Origin: Legionella qingyii
GTDB lineage: Bacteria > Pseudomonadota > Gammaproteobacteria > Legionellales > Legionellaceae
NCBI RefSeq assembly: GCF_003184185.1
Contig: NZ_QHJG01000001.1
Location: 219,413 to 283,412, forward strand
Direction of reading: 5' to 3'
Length of the DNA: 64,000 nt
The notes under the pieces are model-generated. The model worked only from the letters and a program-made list of their open reading frames with translations, ran no database searches and was not told where the DNA came from. Below, one piece after another: positions 27,938 through 36,913 of the stretch. A program made the position numbers and the translations under genes. Position 1 is the stretch's first letter; each line of letters opens with the position of its first letter.

Positions 27938-28654
27938 TTATTTTAATAGTTCATCTACAATTTGCCTCACACCTGAATAATAAGCGGCATGATCGGCATC
28001 TAAATATACAATATTATCGGTAACTTCTCTACTCATACGCAGCTGATCACTTAGGAGTAAGGCCTTATCATACCGGCAAACTAAAGAGCGTTTCGAAATA
28101 CGAGTAAATTGTTTGCCAATATTGACTGTTTCGGTAAATGGCCGTAAGGGTTGAGGTTGTAATCGAGCCATCGCTTTTTGAGCATCCTTTAGGCTGCAAC
28201 AGTTAAAAAGAATATTGGCTAAATCCGATGAGGATTGAAGGCGAATTTCTTGCAATGTTTCATCGATGATTAAAAAGGGTGTAAGGTTGTTCGATTCGGA
28301 TTCTTGTGCTAATGAAAACAGCGATTTCTGGTCTTTCGGAACATAGGCTGCAACAAAAATTAGTTCACGAATCGCATCAGGAATAACCTCAGCAGCTGCC
28401 GCGATAACTAAACCAGCCATGCTATGGCCAACTAATGTAACCTGTTCGGGTTGTTGCTTAATTAATTCAACAACACTTTGCACGTAGTCATTAAAACAAA
28501 TTGAGCTGCTTATTTGATTTTGTACGCCATGACCAGGCAAATTGGGCATGAGTACTTTATGTCCTTTCAAGGAAAGCTCTTTTGCAATAGGCCTCCAACA
28601 CCAAGAGGCATGCCATGCACCGTGAATTAAGATAAATGTTTGAGCGCTTTGCAT
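27938..28654 (-). CDS. Alpha/beta hydrolase, plant methylesterase (SABP2)-like
   Basis: 238 residues; AAGGAATTCT precedes the ATG. Oxyanion region FILIHGAWHASWCW, cap-proximal GHKVLMPNLPGHG, nucleophile elbow VGHSMAGLV (Ser78) and a C-terminal DADHAAYYS with the catalytic His. The HGAWHxxWCW start and GHKV...DLPGHG phrase are typical of the salicylate/jasmonate methylesterase family. It would hydrolyse a small ester in the cytoplasm. It is first in a two-gene unit with an LCM-type methyltransferase, so one may add and the other remove a methyl ester. That pairing is inference. Confidence 0.85.
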   Translation of the reverse strand: MQSAQTFILIHGAWHASWCWRPIAKELSLKGHKVLMPNLPGHGVQNQISSSICFNDYVQSVVELIKQQPEQVTLVGHSMAGLVIAAAAEVIPDAIRELIFVAAYVPKDQKSLFSLAQESESNNLTPFLIIDETLQEIRLQSSSDLANILFNCCSLKDAQKAMARLQPQPLRPFTETVNIGKQFTRISKRSLVCRYDKALLLSDQLRMSREVTDNIVYLDADHAAYYSGVRQIVDELLK

Positions 28655-28678
28655 AGAATTCCTTAGCGGTATCAGGCT

Positions 28679-28711
28679 ATTAATAATAATTTAATGTTCA
28701 ATTGGTATAAT
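28679..28711 (+). promoter_or_regulatory. PmrA-like box plus -10 upstream of the DUF4116-type gene
   Basis: ATTAATAAT (28679-28687), two bases, TTTAATGTT (28690-28698), 7 nt, then a perfect TATAAT (28706-28711). Transcription would run into the gene at 28915 with a leader of about 200 nt. Confidence 0.7.
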
Positions 28712-28914
28712 AGAATTGTAGCGATAAATCTCCTAGGTTATAAATCACATTTTATCGCTACATTACACGTTCTCATCTGCCAATCAATCCTGAACATAGT
28801 CTTATTTGACTCCATTTATGGCCACAATTATTTATTACACAATTCATTTGTACCATTTAACAAGCTAACTGTATAATTTGCGCCTAATTGGTTATTTATA
28901 GAAGTTTATAAGCT

Positions 28915-30021
28915 ATGTTAGACGGGTTTCAACAACAAGAATTAGAGAAAATTAAAAATGATCCTATGCTTATCAAGGATGCTCCTGAAGAGCTAAAGGC
29001 GAATGAAGAATTTATGCTAGAGGTAATACGATTAAGTGCTTTCGCAATGGCTCATGTCGCCCCTGAGCTACAAAATAAAAAAAGTTTCGTGCTAGCCGCT
29101 ATTGCGCTCAATGGTTGGGCTTATAACTATACGTTAGATAAATGGAGAGACAATGAAAGTGTAACCCGTTTTGCAGTAAGAAAAGATCCCGTTTTTCTTT
29201 TTGCTGCTTCAGAGCGATTAATGGCCGATGAGGATTTTAAAACCAATGCACTGAAAATCAACAGCTGGTACCCATGGATAAGACTAAATAAATTTATAAA
29301 AAATAATTTTTTTGAAGGGCTTGGCGATACTTTTGCAATAATGTACGGGAATTATGGGATTTTAGAAAAATTGGATGGAAAAGAGTTCGATCCTAATATT
29401 TTGAAACATGGATTAATTGATATTACCCTGATCCCGCAATTATCTAACTTTCTAATTAATTACGGAGCACCTACGAAGCCGTGCTACGGCAATCCGTTCA
29501 GATATGCCGCAGATAATGAAAAAAGGAAGGATGCCACAATTATTAGAAACATATCCCTTGCTATAGGATTTGGTTTGCAATTTTTAAGATTCGCAATGGC
29601 CGCTGCTGCCACTGTAATGGTCCTTCCTATCGTTGCTTTGGTACATATGCTAAAATTTCCTTATACCTATTATTACCAACGCAATTTACTTCAGCTTGAG
29701 GGAGTAATCTACGATGCTAGAAACAATGAACCTGCCTCCGAAAAGACGACTTTAGCAGAGTTTATTTCAAGGACTAATTCCAGTTTAAATGATTTATGTG
29801 GTTATAAATCCTCGAATATCACCTCTTATTCTTATAAAAATACAGAAGTAGAAACATATGGTTCGGTGCATAGCTCTAGCCCGCTCTTGTTTTTTAAGCC
29901 GTTAAATAGTACGAAACCTTCTCAGGTTCGTGCTAAAGAAATAGCGACTGCACTTGAAATAGATGAACAATATGACCCTAATAATTCAAGGGCACGTGCT
30001 ATTGGCCGATCATTTTACTAA
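28915..30021 (+). CDS. DUF4116-type repeat protein with membrane helices (effector candidate)
   Basis: 368 residues. The N-terminal ~130 residues contain DUF4116-like repeats of ~40-50 residues: IKNDPMLIKDAPEELKANEE, VAPELQNKKSFVLAAIALNG, and VRKDPVFLFAASERLMADED. This repeat occurs in protist proteins and many Legionella effectors. A hydrophobic hairpin (LQFLRFAMAAAATVMVLPIV) near residues 220-245 should insert into a membrane. The last 100 residues are polar and Ser/Thr-rich. No signal peptide. With its PmrA-like promoter it is a good candidate for a Dot/Icm effector acting at a host membrane. Function unknown. Confidence 0.75.
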   Translation: MLDGFQQQELEKIKNDPMLIKDAPEELKANEEFMLEVIRLSAFAMAHVAPELQNKKSFVLAAIALNGWAYNYTLDKWRDNESVTRFAVRKDPVFLFAASERLMADEDFKTNALKINSWYPWIRLNKFIKNNFFEGLGDTFAIMYGNYGILEKLDGKEFDPNILKHGLIDITLIPQLSNFLINYGAPTKPCYGNPFRYAADNEKRKDATIIRNISLAIGFGLQFLRFAMAAAATVMVLPIVALVHMLKFPYTYYYQRNLLQLEGVIYDARNNEPASEKTTLAEFISRTNSSLNDLCGYKSSNITSYSYKNTEVETYGSVHSSSPLLFFKPLNSTKPSQVRAKEIATALEIDEQYDPNNSRARAIGRSFY

Positions 30022-30038
30022 TCAATATAAATCAAGCA

Positions 30039-30059
30039 GTTGGGTCGTTTTGACCCAAC
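30039..30059. repeat. GTTGGGTC-type hairpin
   Basis: Perfect 8-bp arms GTTGGGTC and GACCCAAC around GTTTT, just after the DUF4116-type gene. Twin of the hairpin at 31789. Confidence 0.55.
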
Positions 30060-30141
30060 AAACAATCTCGGAAAATTCTACAATCGCTCTAGGTAGGTCA
30101 AATCTCAGTCAACAAAGTACAAGATAATGCTATTTTGATTA

Positions 30142-30524
30142 ATGATTGCGCTTCAGATTGCTAAAAAATCAGGCAACACCATGGATCCTGCAGTTAAATT
30201 ACAACACGGGAAATTTTTAGACATATTTGACATGCTCATGGCTATAGAGTTTTCTAACCTGGAAGGAATAGTCATCGAAGATTTTAGTGTCTTTCAAAAT
30301 AAATCGAAACTTGCTCGCTTAAAGGTTGTGCTAGCGATAAGCTAGTTAGTTTTCGTAGCAGGCTAGAAGCCTTTTCAAATATCACTTTGAATGTTGGGGG
30401 AAGTCCTGCTTCATCACCTCAACCAGAAAAAATGAGCTTTAAGTTCTTCAAACGACCAACATCTAGGCATGATGAACGCGATACCAATTTTTTCGGAACG
30501 AGGTACAGCTCGCCATATAATTAG
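30142..30524 (+). pseudogene. Frameshifted hypothetical gene remnant
   Basis: The first frame (30142-30345) reads MIALQIAKKSGNTMDPAVKL and ends VVLAIS. Shifted by one, the next frame continues at once with DKLVSFRSRLEAFSNITLNV, then SPQPEKMSFKFFKRPTSRHD, and stops at 30524. The C-terminal phrase KFFKRPTS...YSSPYN looks like a natural end. A further piece (VLYEMPVIQALYVYDIATEK) follows in the gap before 30638. These are probably tails of former effector-like genes; no family recognised. Confidence 0.45.
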
Positions 30525-30637
30525 AGTGTTGTATGAAATGCCGGTAATACAGGCGCTTTATGTATATGATATTGCAACCGAGAAGAGGCATGGCTGTTGG
30601 ACGGCATTGATAGACCGGATTTAGGGGGCAGAGAATC

Positions 30638-31606
30638 TCAGTTAAGCTGCATGTTTGATTCTTCTTGCTTTTGTGGCATTTGAAAATCTTTCTGCTCCGG
30701 GAGACTCTTTAATTCTTCCGCCGACGGAAATAATGAACCGCCGGTAAACTCTTGTTTGCTACCATCTGGCCCTGGTTTATAAAGTTTTCCATCACCGTTG
30801 GAAAAAGCAATGACTTTATTGGTTTTTTCATCAACCATCAGAAAACTGTTTCCTTCTTTGGCGTGGTCTTGAAAAAATTCGGTCATATCCTTATCTGATT
30901 TAAAAGTCATACTTAAATTACCGTCTTTATCTTTCTTGGGAGGGTTTTGTTTGTACCAATCGTCTGAACCCAATTTTTTATCGAACGCTTTAAGAAGTTC
31001 ATCAGTATTCTCGCTCTGAATTTTTGCAGATCGTTTCTGAGTCTCTGCCAACTGATCCAAAGCAGCACCTATTTTTTTGGCGGGATTTGTTACACTTCCA
31101 GACGGTGCTGATAAACTTGGACTATCCTCCATGTTCCTTTGTGCCTCTTGAGCAGATTGTACTTTCTTCTTGTTGTTTTCACAGATTTCTTTGTAGTCTC
31201 TATAGGCTTTTTTGCTTGCTTCATCGTTTTCTTCCTTGCTCGCTTTATACTTTTCATAGGTGCGCTCATGGTTTTCGATATACTCTTGGTGACGTTTGTC
31301 GTATTCTTCTTCGCTGATCTCTCCTTGTTGATACAGTTCACCATCTTCTTTATGTTTTTCTCTCAGAGCTTCCTGGGTTTTTAGACACTCTTCGTAAGCT
31401 TCATCTGATTTGGCATTGTTACTGTCATATGTATTTATATAAGCATCATAGGCAGCTTTATTGGCCGCTTCAAGCGCACTATGAAGTTTTTGAAGGTTGG
31501 TGGGCAACTTCATCGCTGTTTTTAATTTTTCTTCAAGCTCCCATTGTAATATTTCATATTCTGCTAAAGATTTTTTACGAAGCTCTTCGTCTTTTTCTAA
31601 TGTCAT
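30638..31606 (-). CDS. Coiled-coil protein, effector candidate
   Basis: 322 residues. Residues 1-165 are an almost continuous charged coiled coil rich in Glu, Lys and Tyr (EELRKKSLAEYEILQWELEE; NHERTYEKYKASKEENDEA). A compact C-terminal domain follows with DDWYKQNPPKKDKDGNL, DMTEFFQDHAKEGNSF and KVIAFSNGDGKLY. I recall this GDGKLY-type domain from several Legionella effector-like proteins, but I cannot name one. The end is Gln/Glu-rich (KDFQMPQKQEESNMQLN), a usual feature of Dot/Icm signals. No membrane segment or signal peptide. The RBS is poor. Confidence 0.75.
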   Translation of the reverse strand: MTLEKDEELRKKSLAEYEILQWELEEKLKTAMKLPTNLQKLHSALEAANKAAYDAYINTYDSNNAKSDEAYEECLKTQEALREKHKEDGELYQQGEISEEEYDKRHQEYIENHERTYEKYKASKEENDEASKKAYRDYKEICENNKKKVQSAQEAQRNMEDSPSLSAPSGSVTNPAKKIGAALDQLAETQKRSAKIQSENTDELLKAFDKKLGSDDWYKQNPPKKDKDGNLSMTFKSDKDMTEFFQDHAKEGNSFLMVDEKTNKVIAFSNGDGKLYKPGPDGSKQEFTGGSLFPSAEELKSLPEQKDFQMPQKQEESNMQLN

Positions 31607-31788
31607 GATTTATATCGAATGTGATTTACATGATAGAATTATAGACAATAATTTTGTGTAATACGTGCCTCAGATTGGTCTTATTTAAGTATTCATCGCG
31701 ACATTAAATCAGGACTTTTATCGATAAAGTGGGCATCTGAACATGATTTTAGCAACAAAAAACTTGGCGAATGAGTAGAATTCAATTT

Positions 31789-31809
31789 GTTGGGTCAGAA
31801 TGACCCAAC
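31789..31809. repeat. GTTGGGTC-type hairpin
   Basis: Perfect 9-bp arms GTTGGGTCA and TGACCCAAC around GAA, between two minus-strand genes. Same arms as at 30039. Confidence 0.55.
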
Positions 31810-31886
31810 CTACCTGCTAGGGCGTTGTAGGGGATAAGAGCTAAAGATTAAAAAGCCCGAAGACCCCTAACACTACTGTCTACGTT

Positions 31887-32375
31887 TTACATTGTATTCA
31901 CTAGAGGTTGGGATGTCGGGGCATCATAATCATAAATGCCTCTATCTTTTAATGCGGTAGATGCTCCCCGTGTTAACATTACCACAGCAGATATTGGTAA
32001 TAAGATAAGATCTATTATTACTTGACAAAAGTCTTGAACCATATAGTTTGTTGCATCAAAAGCCCAGGAGGATAGGGAATCAGAGCCAGTTATCTTGCCA
32101 ATGTTTTCTACACCCACTAATATTGCAACCACTCCTAATACGATCGTCGGTATAGTTACAATTAGCATAGGATCAAATATAATCATTCCGAGGAAAGCTG
32201 CAGATATAAAGGTATGACGAGCACAATACATATACTCTGCAGGCGACTCATAAGGCTTGAAAAACATTTGTCCCCATGTATAAGGACTTTGTGGAACGAG
32301 AGTATCTGAGAGTAGATGATTCTTAATCGCTTTTTGTGAACCGGTCAGATACCCTATAGAAATTTTATTGAACAC
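31887..32375 (-). CDS. Small membrane protein of unknown function
   Basis: 162 residues with a GTG start at 32375 and GAGG seven bases upstream. Two or three hydrophobic segments: FISAAFLGMIIFDPMLIVTI running into VLGVVAILVGVE, and VIIDLILLPISAVVML. No signal peptide and no motif. The polar ends (N-terminal SGSQKAIKNHLL-like, C-terminal YDYDAPTSQPL) suggest a helical-hairpin protein. It could be an inner-membrane protein or a host-membrane effector; the neighbourhood favours the latter only weakly. Confidence 0.65.
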   Translation of the reverse strand: MFNKISIGYLTGSQKAIKNHLLSDTLVPQSPYTWGQMFFKPYESPAEYMYCARHTFISAAFLGMIIFDPMLIVTIPTIVLGVVAILVGVENIGKITGSDSLSSWAFDATNYMVQDFCQVIIDLILLPISAVVMLTRGASTALKDRGIYDYDAPTSQPLVNTM

Positions 32376-32494
32376 TTTTTTTCCTCATTATTTCTACACG
32401 GTGGGCCGTTTTACATTATTTTAAAACTCTTATCAAGACATTGTAGCGAGAGGTGGCGGAAGAATTTCCATCTTTTAGGGCGTCTGGTCTACAC

Positions 32495-33778
32495 CTACAT
32501 GTTCAACACCCCCGTATTTTTTGCTTCATCATGTTCAGGTCTTTTTTTAGGAGCTTGAAAAATGCTGTTTCTCGGTTTACTCAAAGTCAGTCTGGTAGGT
32601 AATTCTGTTTTAGAGCTGTCTAGTGTGGTGAAAATATTAGCGGCTCGAATCTGTGCAAATTCTTTAAACAATTGAGTATTAATAAAGACCATAGCCCTTT
32701 TTTCAACGAGAGGATATTCTTTCTTAAATTCGATAGCACCTCGTAGCATTAAGTTTAGAGTTTCTCTTTTATAAATACTAAAATAAATTTTTTTAATTGT
32801 ATTGTGGCTCTCGTAGATCTGGACACATGCATGATTAAAATCAACGATAGCCTTGGGGATTTTATTATTTTTTCTGAGTCTTTTATATTGTTTTTTTGTG
32901 GGTACAATACTTTGTTCTGTGAGTATTTTCAAAGCATAGGCATAATTGATTTGTTCACTACCTGAGTATTTTTTAGGAGGAGCGTTTGGGGGTTGATTTC
33001 CTCGATGCAATAATAGTTGTCGAAGATGTTTTTCCAGTGTACGCAAAGTGGGTCTATGTTCTGGCTTTGGGGCTAAACATAATTGAATAAGACGGTTGAT
33101 ATCCGCTGAAGGCTTTAATACAGATCGCATCATAGAACCCAAAGCGTAAACATCCATACTTTTTTGGGCAGATATCGGCGTTTGTGACCAGCATTCTGGT
33201 GCAATTTGTGTATATTTTTTTCTTTTTGCTATGAGCTCTTCGTTAGTGTTTACAACAAAGATATCTGGGTTGAGTAGCCTATCTTTCTTTACAGAAATAC
33301 CTCCATCAAGTAAATAACTTTTACCCGAGTTGATGTCATAATGGATATTATCCGCTTTTAGATCCAGAACAATATATCCCTTATTATGACAATCTTTTAA
33401 TGCTTCAATTGCAGAAATAAAAAGTTTTATTTGTTGCCTTTTGTTCGTTAAACGCAGCGCCTCATAGGGTACGCCAACAATATAGGGAAGAACCAGGCGA
33501 TAAGTATCCTCTCGTTCTATTAATTCAATATTTTGTTTCGGATAAAGAGTCTTGAAAAATTTATATTTATTATAAACTTCAATAAAATCAATATCATCCT
33601 TATTTTTAGGCTTTAGAACCACAAGTGAGCTATGACCCTCAGCAGATTTAAATTTTCGTGCTTTGGCGTATGTTCCTGAGCCAATGCTTTTTTCTGGATA
33701 ATATTGTGTTTCCCCTTCACTTTCGTAACACGATTCCTCAGAGTTATCATCATCATGAAATTTATAATTTTTTGGCAT
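32495..33778 (-). CDS. Divergent eukaryotic-like protein kinase, 427 aa
   Basis: AAGGATT precedes the ATG. The kinase domain covers ~27-255: glycine loop SIGSGTYAKARKF (31-43), Lys56 in LVVLKPKN, and catalytic loop YIVLDLKADNIHYD (135-148). The HRD motif is replaced by VLD while Asp139, Lys141 and Asn144 are kept. DGG (158-160) replaces DFG, APECW serves as the APE motif, and HRPT ends the domain. All chemistry-critical residues remain, so it may be active despite the odd loop. Residues 270-427 are basic and helical. The C-terminus includes KKRPEHDEAKN. Probably a Dot/Icm-delivered kinase; not recognisable as a named LegK. Confidence 0.82.
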   Translation of the reverse strand: MPKNYKFHDDDNSEESCYESEGETQYYPEKSIGSGTYAKARKFKSAEGHSSLVVLKPKNKDDIDFIEVYNKYKFFKTLYPKQNIELIEREDTYRLVLPYIVGVPYEALRLTNKRQQIKLFISAIEALKDCHNKGYIVLDLKADNIHYDINSGKSYLLDGGISVKKDRLLNPDIFVVNTNEELIAKRKKYTQIAPECWSQTPISAQKSMDVYALGSMMRSVLKPSADINRLIQLCLAPKPEHRPTLRTLEKHLRQLLLHRGNQPPNAPPKKYSGSEQINYAYALKILTEQSIVPTKKQYKRLRKNNKIPKAIVDFNHACVQIYESHNTIKKIYFSIYKRETLNLMLRGAIEFKKEYPLVEKRAMVFINTQLFKEFAQIRAANIFTTLDSSKTELPTRLTLSKPRNSIFQAPKKRPEHDEAKNTGVLNM

Positions 33779-33871
33779 AATCCTTGCCCTATCATCCCTG
33801 AATACCCTAAATCAATTTTGCTTATTTTATAGGGTAAAGTCCATTAAGTGATAAAAAAATTATTATTCAAA

Positions 33872-35470
33872 TTAAAGCATTAATGAGCTATGAAGCTCTG
33901 GAACCCCACTGTCTTTTGGGGATTTATTTTGATTAAATAATGTTGCTCTATTTCCACTAACCACATGGATTTTCTTCAGAACACTCTCTAAAGAAGATGA
34001 TCCAATGTCTTTAGTCATCGAGAAACATCCTCCTGCATAATGCATGACGGAATCATCACTACTGACTTTTGGAGGAATACCCGCATGCGCTTCATTTCCA
34101 GGAAATGATAAAGAATCCCCACAAATATGTGTTGCAAAATGTTTTTCGGGTTGTACGGCTAATGGAGCCCCAACACAGGTGTTAATCTCAATAGTCCTTT
34201 CATGCACATTGAGCGTTTTAGTTTTACTTACATGGCCGATCAATAAAGCATACTCGCGATCCTCAGGATTACTAAACTCATCAAGTGCGGAAGGAAAATT
34301 CATAAGATTAATTTTTTTAATTTTAGGTAAATCAAGTTCAGTCAGTGTTTCTTCCAGGGCTGCATAAAAAGTGCGTTCCATTGGATATAATAATTCTTGA
34401 ATTGCAAATGCACCCAAACTCATTCCTTTAACCGTAAGTGTTCCTTCTTCGCCTAAACTGAGATCAGCAAGAAGAAATAATTGACGAAGATTATGCTTTA
34501 AACGGTTTTTATAAGCATCAATATAAAAAATACCTTTACCAAAGACAGGGCTATGAAAGGTTATTATATTAGAGTGAGAAGTATTTAAACCTGATAATGC
34601 ATGGTCTTCACCATAAACAGAAGAAAGAATAGAATTAAATCCGGGTTGTTGAACTGCCATTGCTTGGCGCTCCGCAAAATGGATTGCCTCACCATCCGAA
34701 CTTTCGAATCGGACGCAAGCTAATACATCATATTGTAAACTGAGACAATTCCGGAACTCTGGTGCTGCAAGATAACTTATTGATACAGGGTAGGGATGGG
34801 CGTTATTCCATTCATCAAATAGACTTCCTCTTTGTAAATTCATGCCATGAAGAATGGGAGAGAACTCTGCTCGCCTTCCATCTGAGAGAGGTAAAAAATA
34901 AGCTTGTGGTACAATTAAAGGACTTACTGCCGCTTCTTCCAATGATAAATACTCTTTATAGATTAAATCATCCTCAGTAGTGCCAATTGCTTCTAAGAAT
35001 ATTCTAGAGGATTTATATTTATCTTTTTTTTGCTGATATGCTTTAGCGAATTCCTCATTATGTTCACGTGGCATAATGAGTCGGCCATCAGAATAAGCGG
35101 CCTTAAATTTTTTGGTTACTAATCGAGACAAAAATCCAAGATAGTCCATTTCTTTATACAAATTACCAAGAGGTGAGTTTTCCTTCTGCTTTGCTGAAAA
35201 AAATCGTTTTAGGAGTTGATTGTGATCTTCAAGGATAAAAAATTTGTTTGAGTCCTGTAGTTGCTGAATTAAATTTAATTCATCTTCTTCAATGTTCATG
35301 GCACTGAGTTGAGTCTTTGTTAAGGAGCTTTGCATCACTGGAGCTAGAGGATGTTGGAGCGGTGAAAAGGGAAAAAATTTTTGTATGGTTTGAGGAATGC
35401 CTTTTATCATCCTAAGGTTTATCCCCATTTTTGTTCTTAACGATAAAACAGTATTAAATTTAGTGCGCAT
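33872..35470 (-). CDS. Unknown 532-aa protein (effector candidate)
   Basis: AAGGATAGAG precedes the ATG. No signal peptide or membrane segment. The N-terminal ~150 residues are helical and polar. Residues ~180-470 look like a globular alpha/beta domain (GRRAEFSPILHGMNLQRGSL; YPVSISYLAAPEFRNCLSL; ITFHSPVFGKGIFYIDAYKN; INTCVGAPLAVQPEKHFATH). Gly- and His-containing loops such as CGDSLSFPGNEAHAGIP suggest an enzyme. I considered a macrodomain, but the order of motifs does not fit. It is a separate transcription unit, because an intrinsic terminator lies between it and the upstream gene at 35592-36827. Confidence 0.72.
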   Translation of the reverse strand: MRTKFNTVLSLRTKMGINLRMIKGIPQTIQKFFPFSPLQHPLAPVMQSSLTKTQLSAMNIEEDELNLIQQLQDSNKFFILEDHNQLLKRFFSAKQKENSPLGNLYKEMDYLGFLSRLVTKKFKAAYSDGRLIMPREHNEEFAKAYQQKKDKYKSSRIFLEAIGTTEDDLIYKEYLSLEEAAVSPLIVPQAYFLPLSDGRRAEFSPILHGMNLQRGSLFDEWNNAHPYPVSISYLAAPEFRNCLSLQYDVLACVRFESSDGEAIHFAERQAMAVQQPGFNSILSSVYGEDHALSGLNTSHSNIITFHSPVFGKGIFYIDAYKNRLKHNLRQLFLLADLSLGEEGTLTVKGMSLGAFAIQELLYPMERTFYAALEETLTELDLPKIKKINLMNFPSALDEFSNPEDREYALLIGHVSKTKTLNVHERTIEINTCVGAPLAVQPEKHFATHICGDSLSFPGNEAHAGIPPKVSSDDSVMHYAGGCFSMTKDIGSSSLESVLKKIHVVSGNRATLFNQNKSPKDSGVPELHSSLML

Positions 35471-35540
35471 AAACTCTATCCTTGTTGTGTATAAAGTTGG
35501 GTTGTTATTTTAACACAGTGGAAATATTTTTATTAAATTT

Positions 35541-35573
35541 AAAAAATAAAAGCCTTGAACGAGTCAAGGCTTT
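35541..35573 (-). terminator. Intrinsic terminator after the 35592-36827 gene
   Basis: On the minus strand a 10-bp stem, AAAGCCTTGA and TCAAGGCTTT with a 5-base loop (35549-35573), is followed by ATTTTTT. It lies about 20 bases after the stop codon. Confidence 0.8.
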
Positions 35574-35591
35574 AAGCAAAAATTGCAGTAA

Positions 35592-36827
35592 TTAAATCAC
35601 CATCGTCATTGTTGGATTTTCTTCTTCCATAACGCATTGTTTTAAGCTATTTTGGCAAATTAAATCTTTATTTTTCCTAATGGCACATTCAGTTAGATAA
35701 TTCAAAGCACAAGGAACAATACCATTTTTTACCTGATCTAATGTTAGGGAGGGATCTTTTTCAAATAATGGAGCAAGACAGATTATTGCTTCTATATCCG
35801 AGAGATTTATTATGAGTACACCACCACTTTTTGCTGGCACTTCAATAGTAAAACCATCTTTATGAGCAGAAATACACGTATAATTTTGATGGGCCACTTC
35901 ACTTGCCACATTCACCCATAGATCTCTTTCATAAAACGGTAAATCCACTAAAGCAGCTTGTTTTTTCAAAATGCTTTTATAATTCTCATACAATTCAGCT
36001 GCTTTCAAGTGTTTTATTTCTATGGGATCAGTACTTTGGCTGAAGTAGGTAGCAAAATCATCAAAAGCAATTACCTTATCAATTTCTAATTGCTGATAAA
36101 TTTTCATCTTCTCCGCTGAGCTAATGGTGCGTTCAAATGTCGATGGCCCAATAACATCAAATCGTTTTGCTTGAGTTAAATCATCAAGGTGAACAATACC
36201 CGGTGTCTTCTGGTTGATAACAACGCATTGGTTAATAGGGGAAATAAGATGAGGCACGATTGTTTCGCATTGGTATGAAAACATAGAAGTACCACAATCT
36301 TCTCCCTCCATGTTAGTTGGATCATATTCTACATCCCAGGCTTGTAGGTCGCAGACCTTGTATACCGCGCCGATTAATGTAATGCCTGGAAAATTTGATT
36401 TTTTTGCTGCATCAAGCCCAAAACCCATGGCAACACTAGGACAATAGGTAAATGAATGGGCTATTTTTGTGTTTCCCTTTGTTAGAGAGTAACCATTAAC
36501 ATGCAAGTCCATGAGCTCCTTCTTCTCTGATGGACTTAAATCTTCAGCACAGGTAAGCCCTTTAGCTTTTAAAAAACGGGCTAAGCCAGGTCGCATTGCA
36601 CTTATCCCTAATCCTGGGCGGTCCAAACAACCAAGGCAATGTTCCACTGATAGCCCTCTGTATATAATATTATCGGTTGCATCAAACAAGTTAATACTAT
36701 GTTTTTGCTTAAAACTCTGTAAAGCTGAAACATTGTGAGGCTCATAAGCGGCCCCCCTGATTTGAATACTATTTCGGACAGATGCATGGGTAACGAATTT
36801 AAAAAAATTCCAGGCTTTCGCTCTCAT
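35592..36827 (-). CDS. ADP-ribosyltransferase-like protein with PmrA-like promoter (effector candidate)
   Basis: 411 residues; AAGAGG precedes the ATG. Elements that could form an R-S-E ADP-ribosyltransferase site appear in order: NIIYRGLS (Arg57), HSFTYCPSVAMGFGL (Ser125 or Ser131, with a helix after it as in STS-x-A-x-F) and YQCETIVPHLI (Glu188 in a Q-x-E arrangement, then the usual apolar run). GITLIGAVYKV fits the strand between. The fold would carry NAD-dependent modification of a host protein. The match is by motif order, and a cysteine-rich stretch (HCLGCLDRPGLG) is atypical. No signal peptide. A PmrA-like box lies 100 bases upstream and a strong terminator follows. Confidence 0.6.
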   Translation of the reverse strand: MRAKAWNFFKFVTHASVRNSIQIRGAAYEPHNVSALQSFKQKHSINLFDATDNIIYRGLSVEHCLGCLDRPGLGISAMRPGLARFLKAKGLTCAEDLSPSEKKELMDLHVNGYSLTKGNTKIAHSFTYCPSVAMGFGLDAAKKSNFPGITLIGAVYKVCDLQAWDVEYDPTNMEGEDCGTSMFSYQCETIVPHLISPINQCVVINQKTPGIVHLDDLTQAKRFDVIGPSTFERTISSAEKMKIYQQLEIDKVIAFDDFATYFSQSTDPIEIKHLKAAELYENYKSILKKQAALVDLPFYERDLWVNVASEVAHQNYTCISAHKDGFTIEVPAKSGGVLIINLSDIEAIICLAPLFEKDPSLTLDQVKNGIVPCALNYLTECAIRKNKDLICQNSLKQCVMEEENPTMTMVI

Positions 36828-36913
36828 CTTAAAAACCTCTTAAGTATAAATTTGCAATCTGAATATCTAAATTCAATCAAAATTAATACATAAACCAGAC
36901 AAACCATACATAT

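Noticed and set aside
33872..35470. Macrodomain assignment for the 532-aa unknown
   Set aside because: Gly/His loops suggested it, but the strand-loop order and the usual Asn/Gly motifs do not fit.
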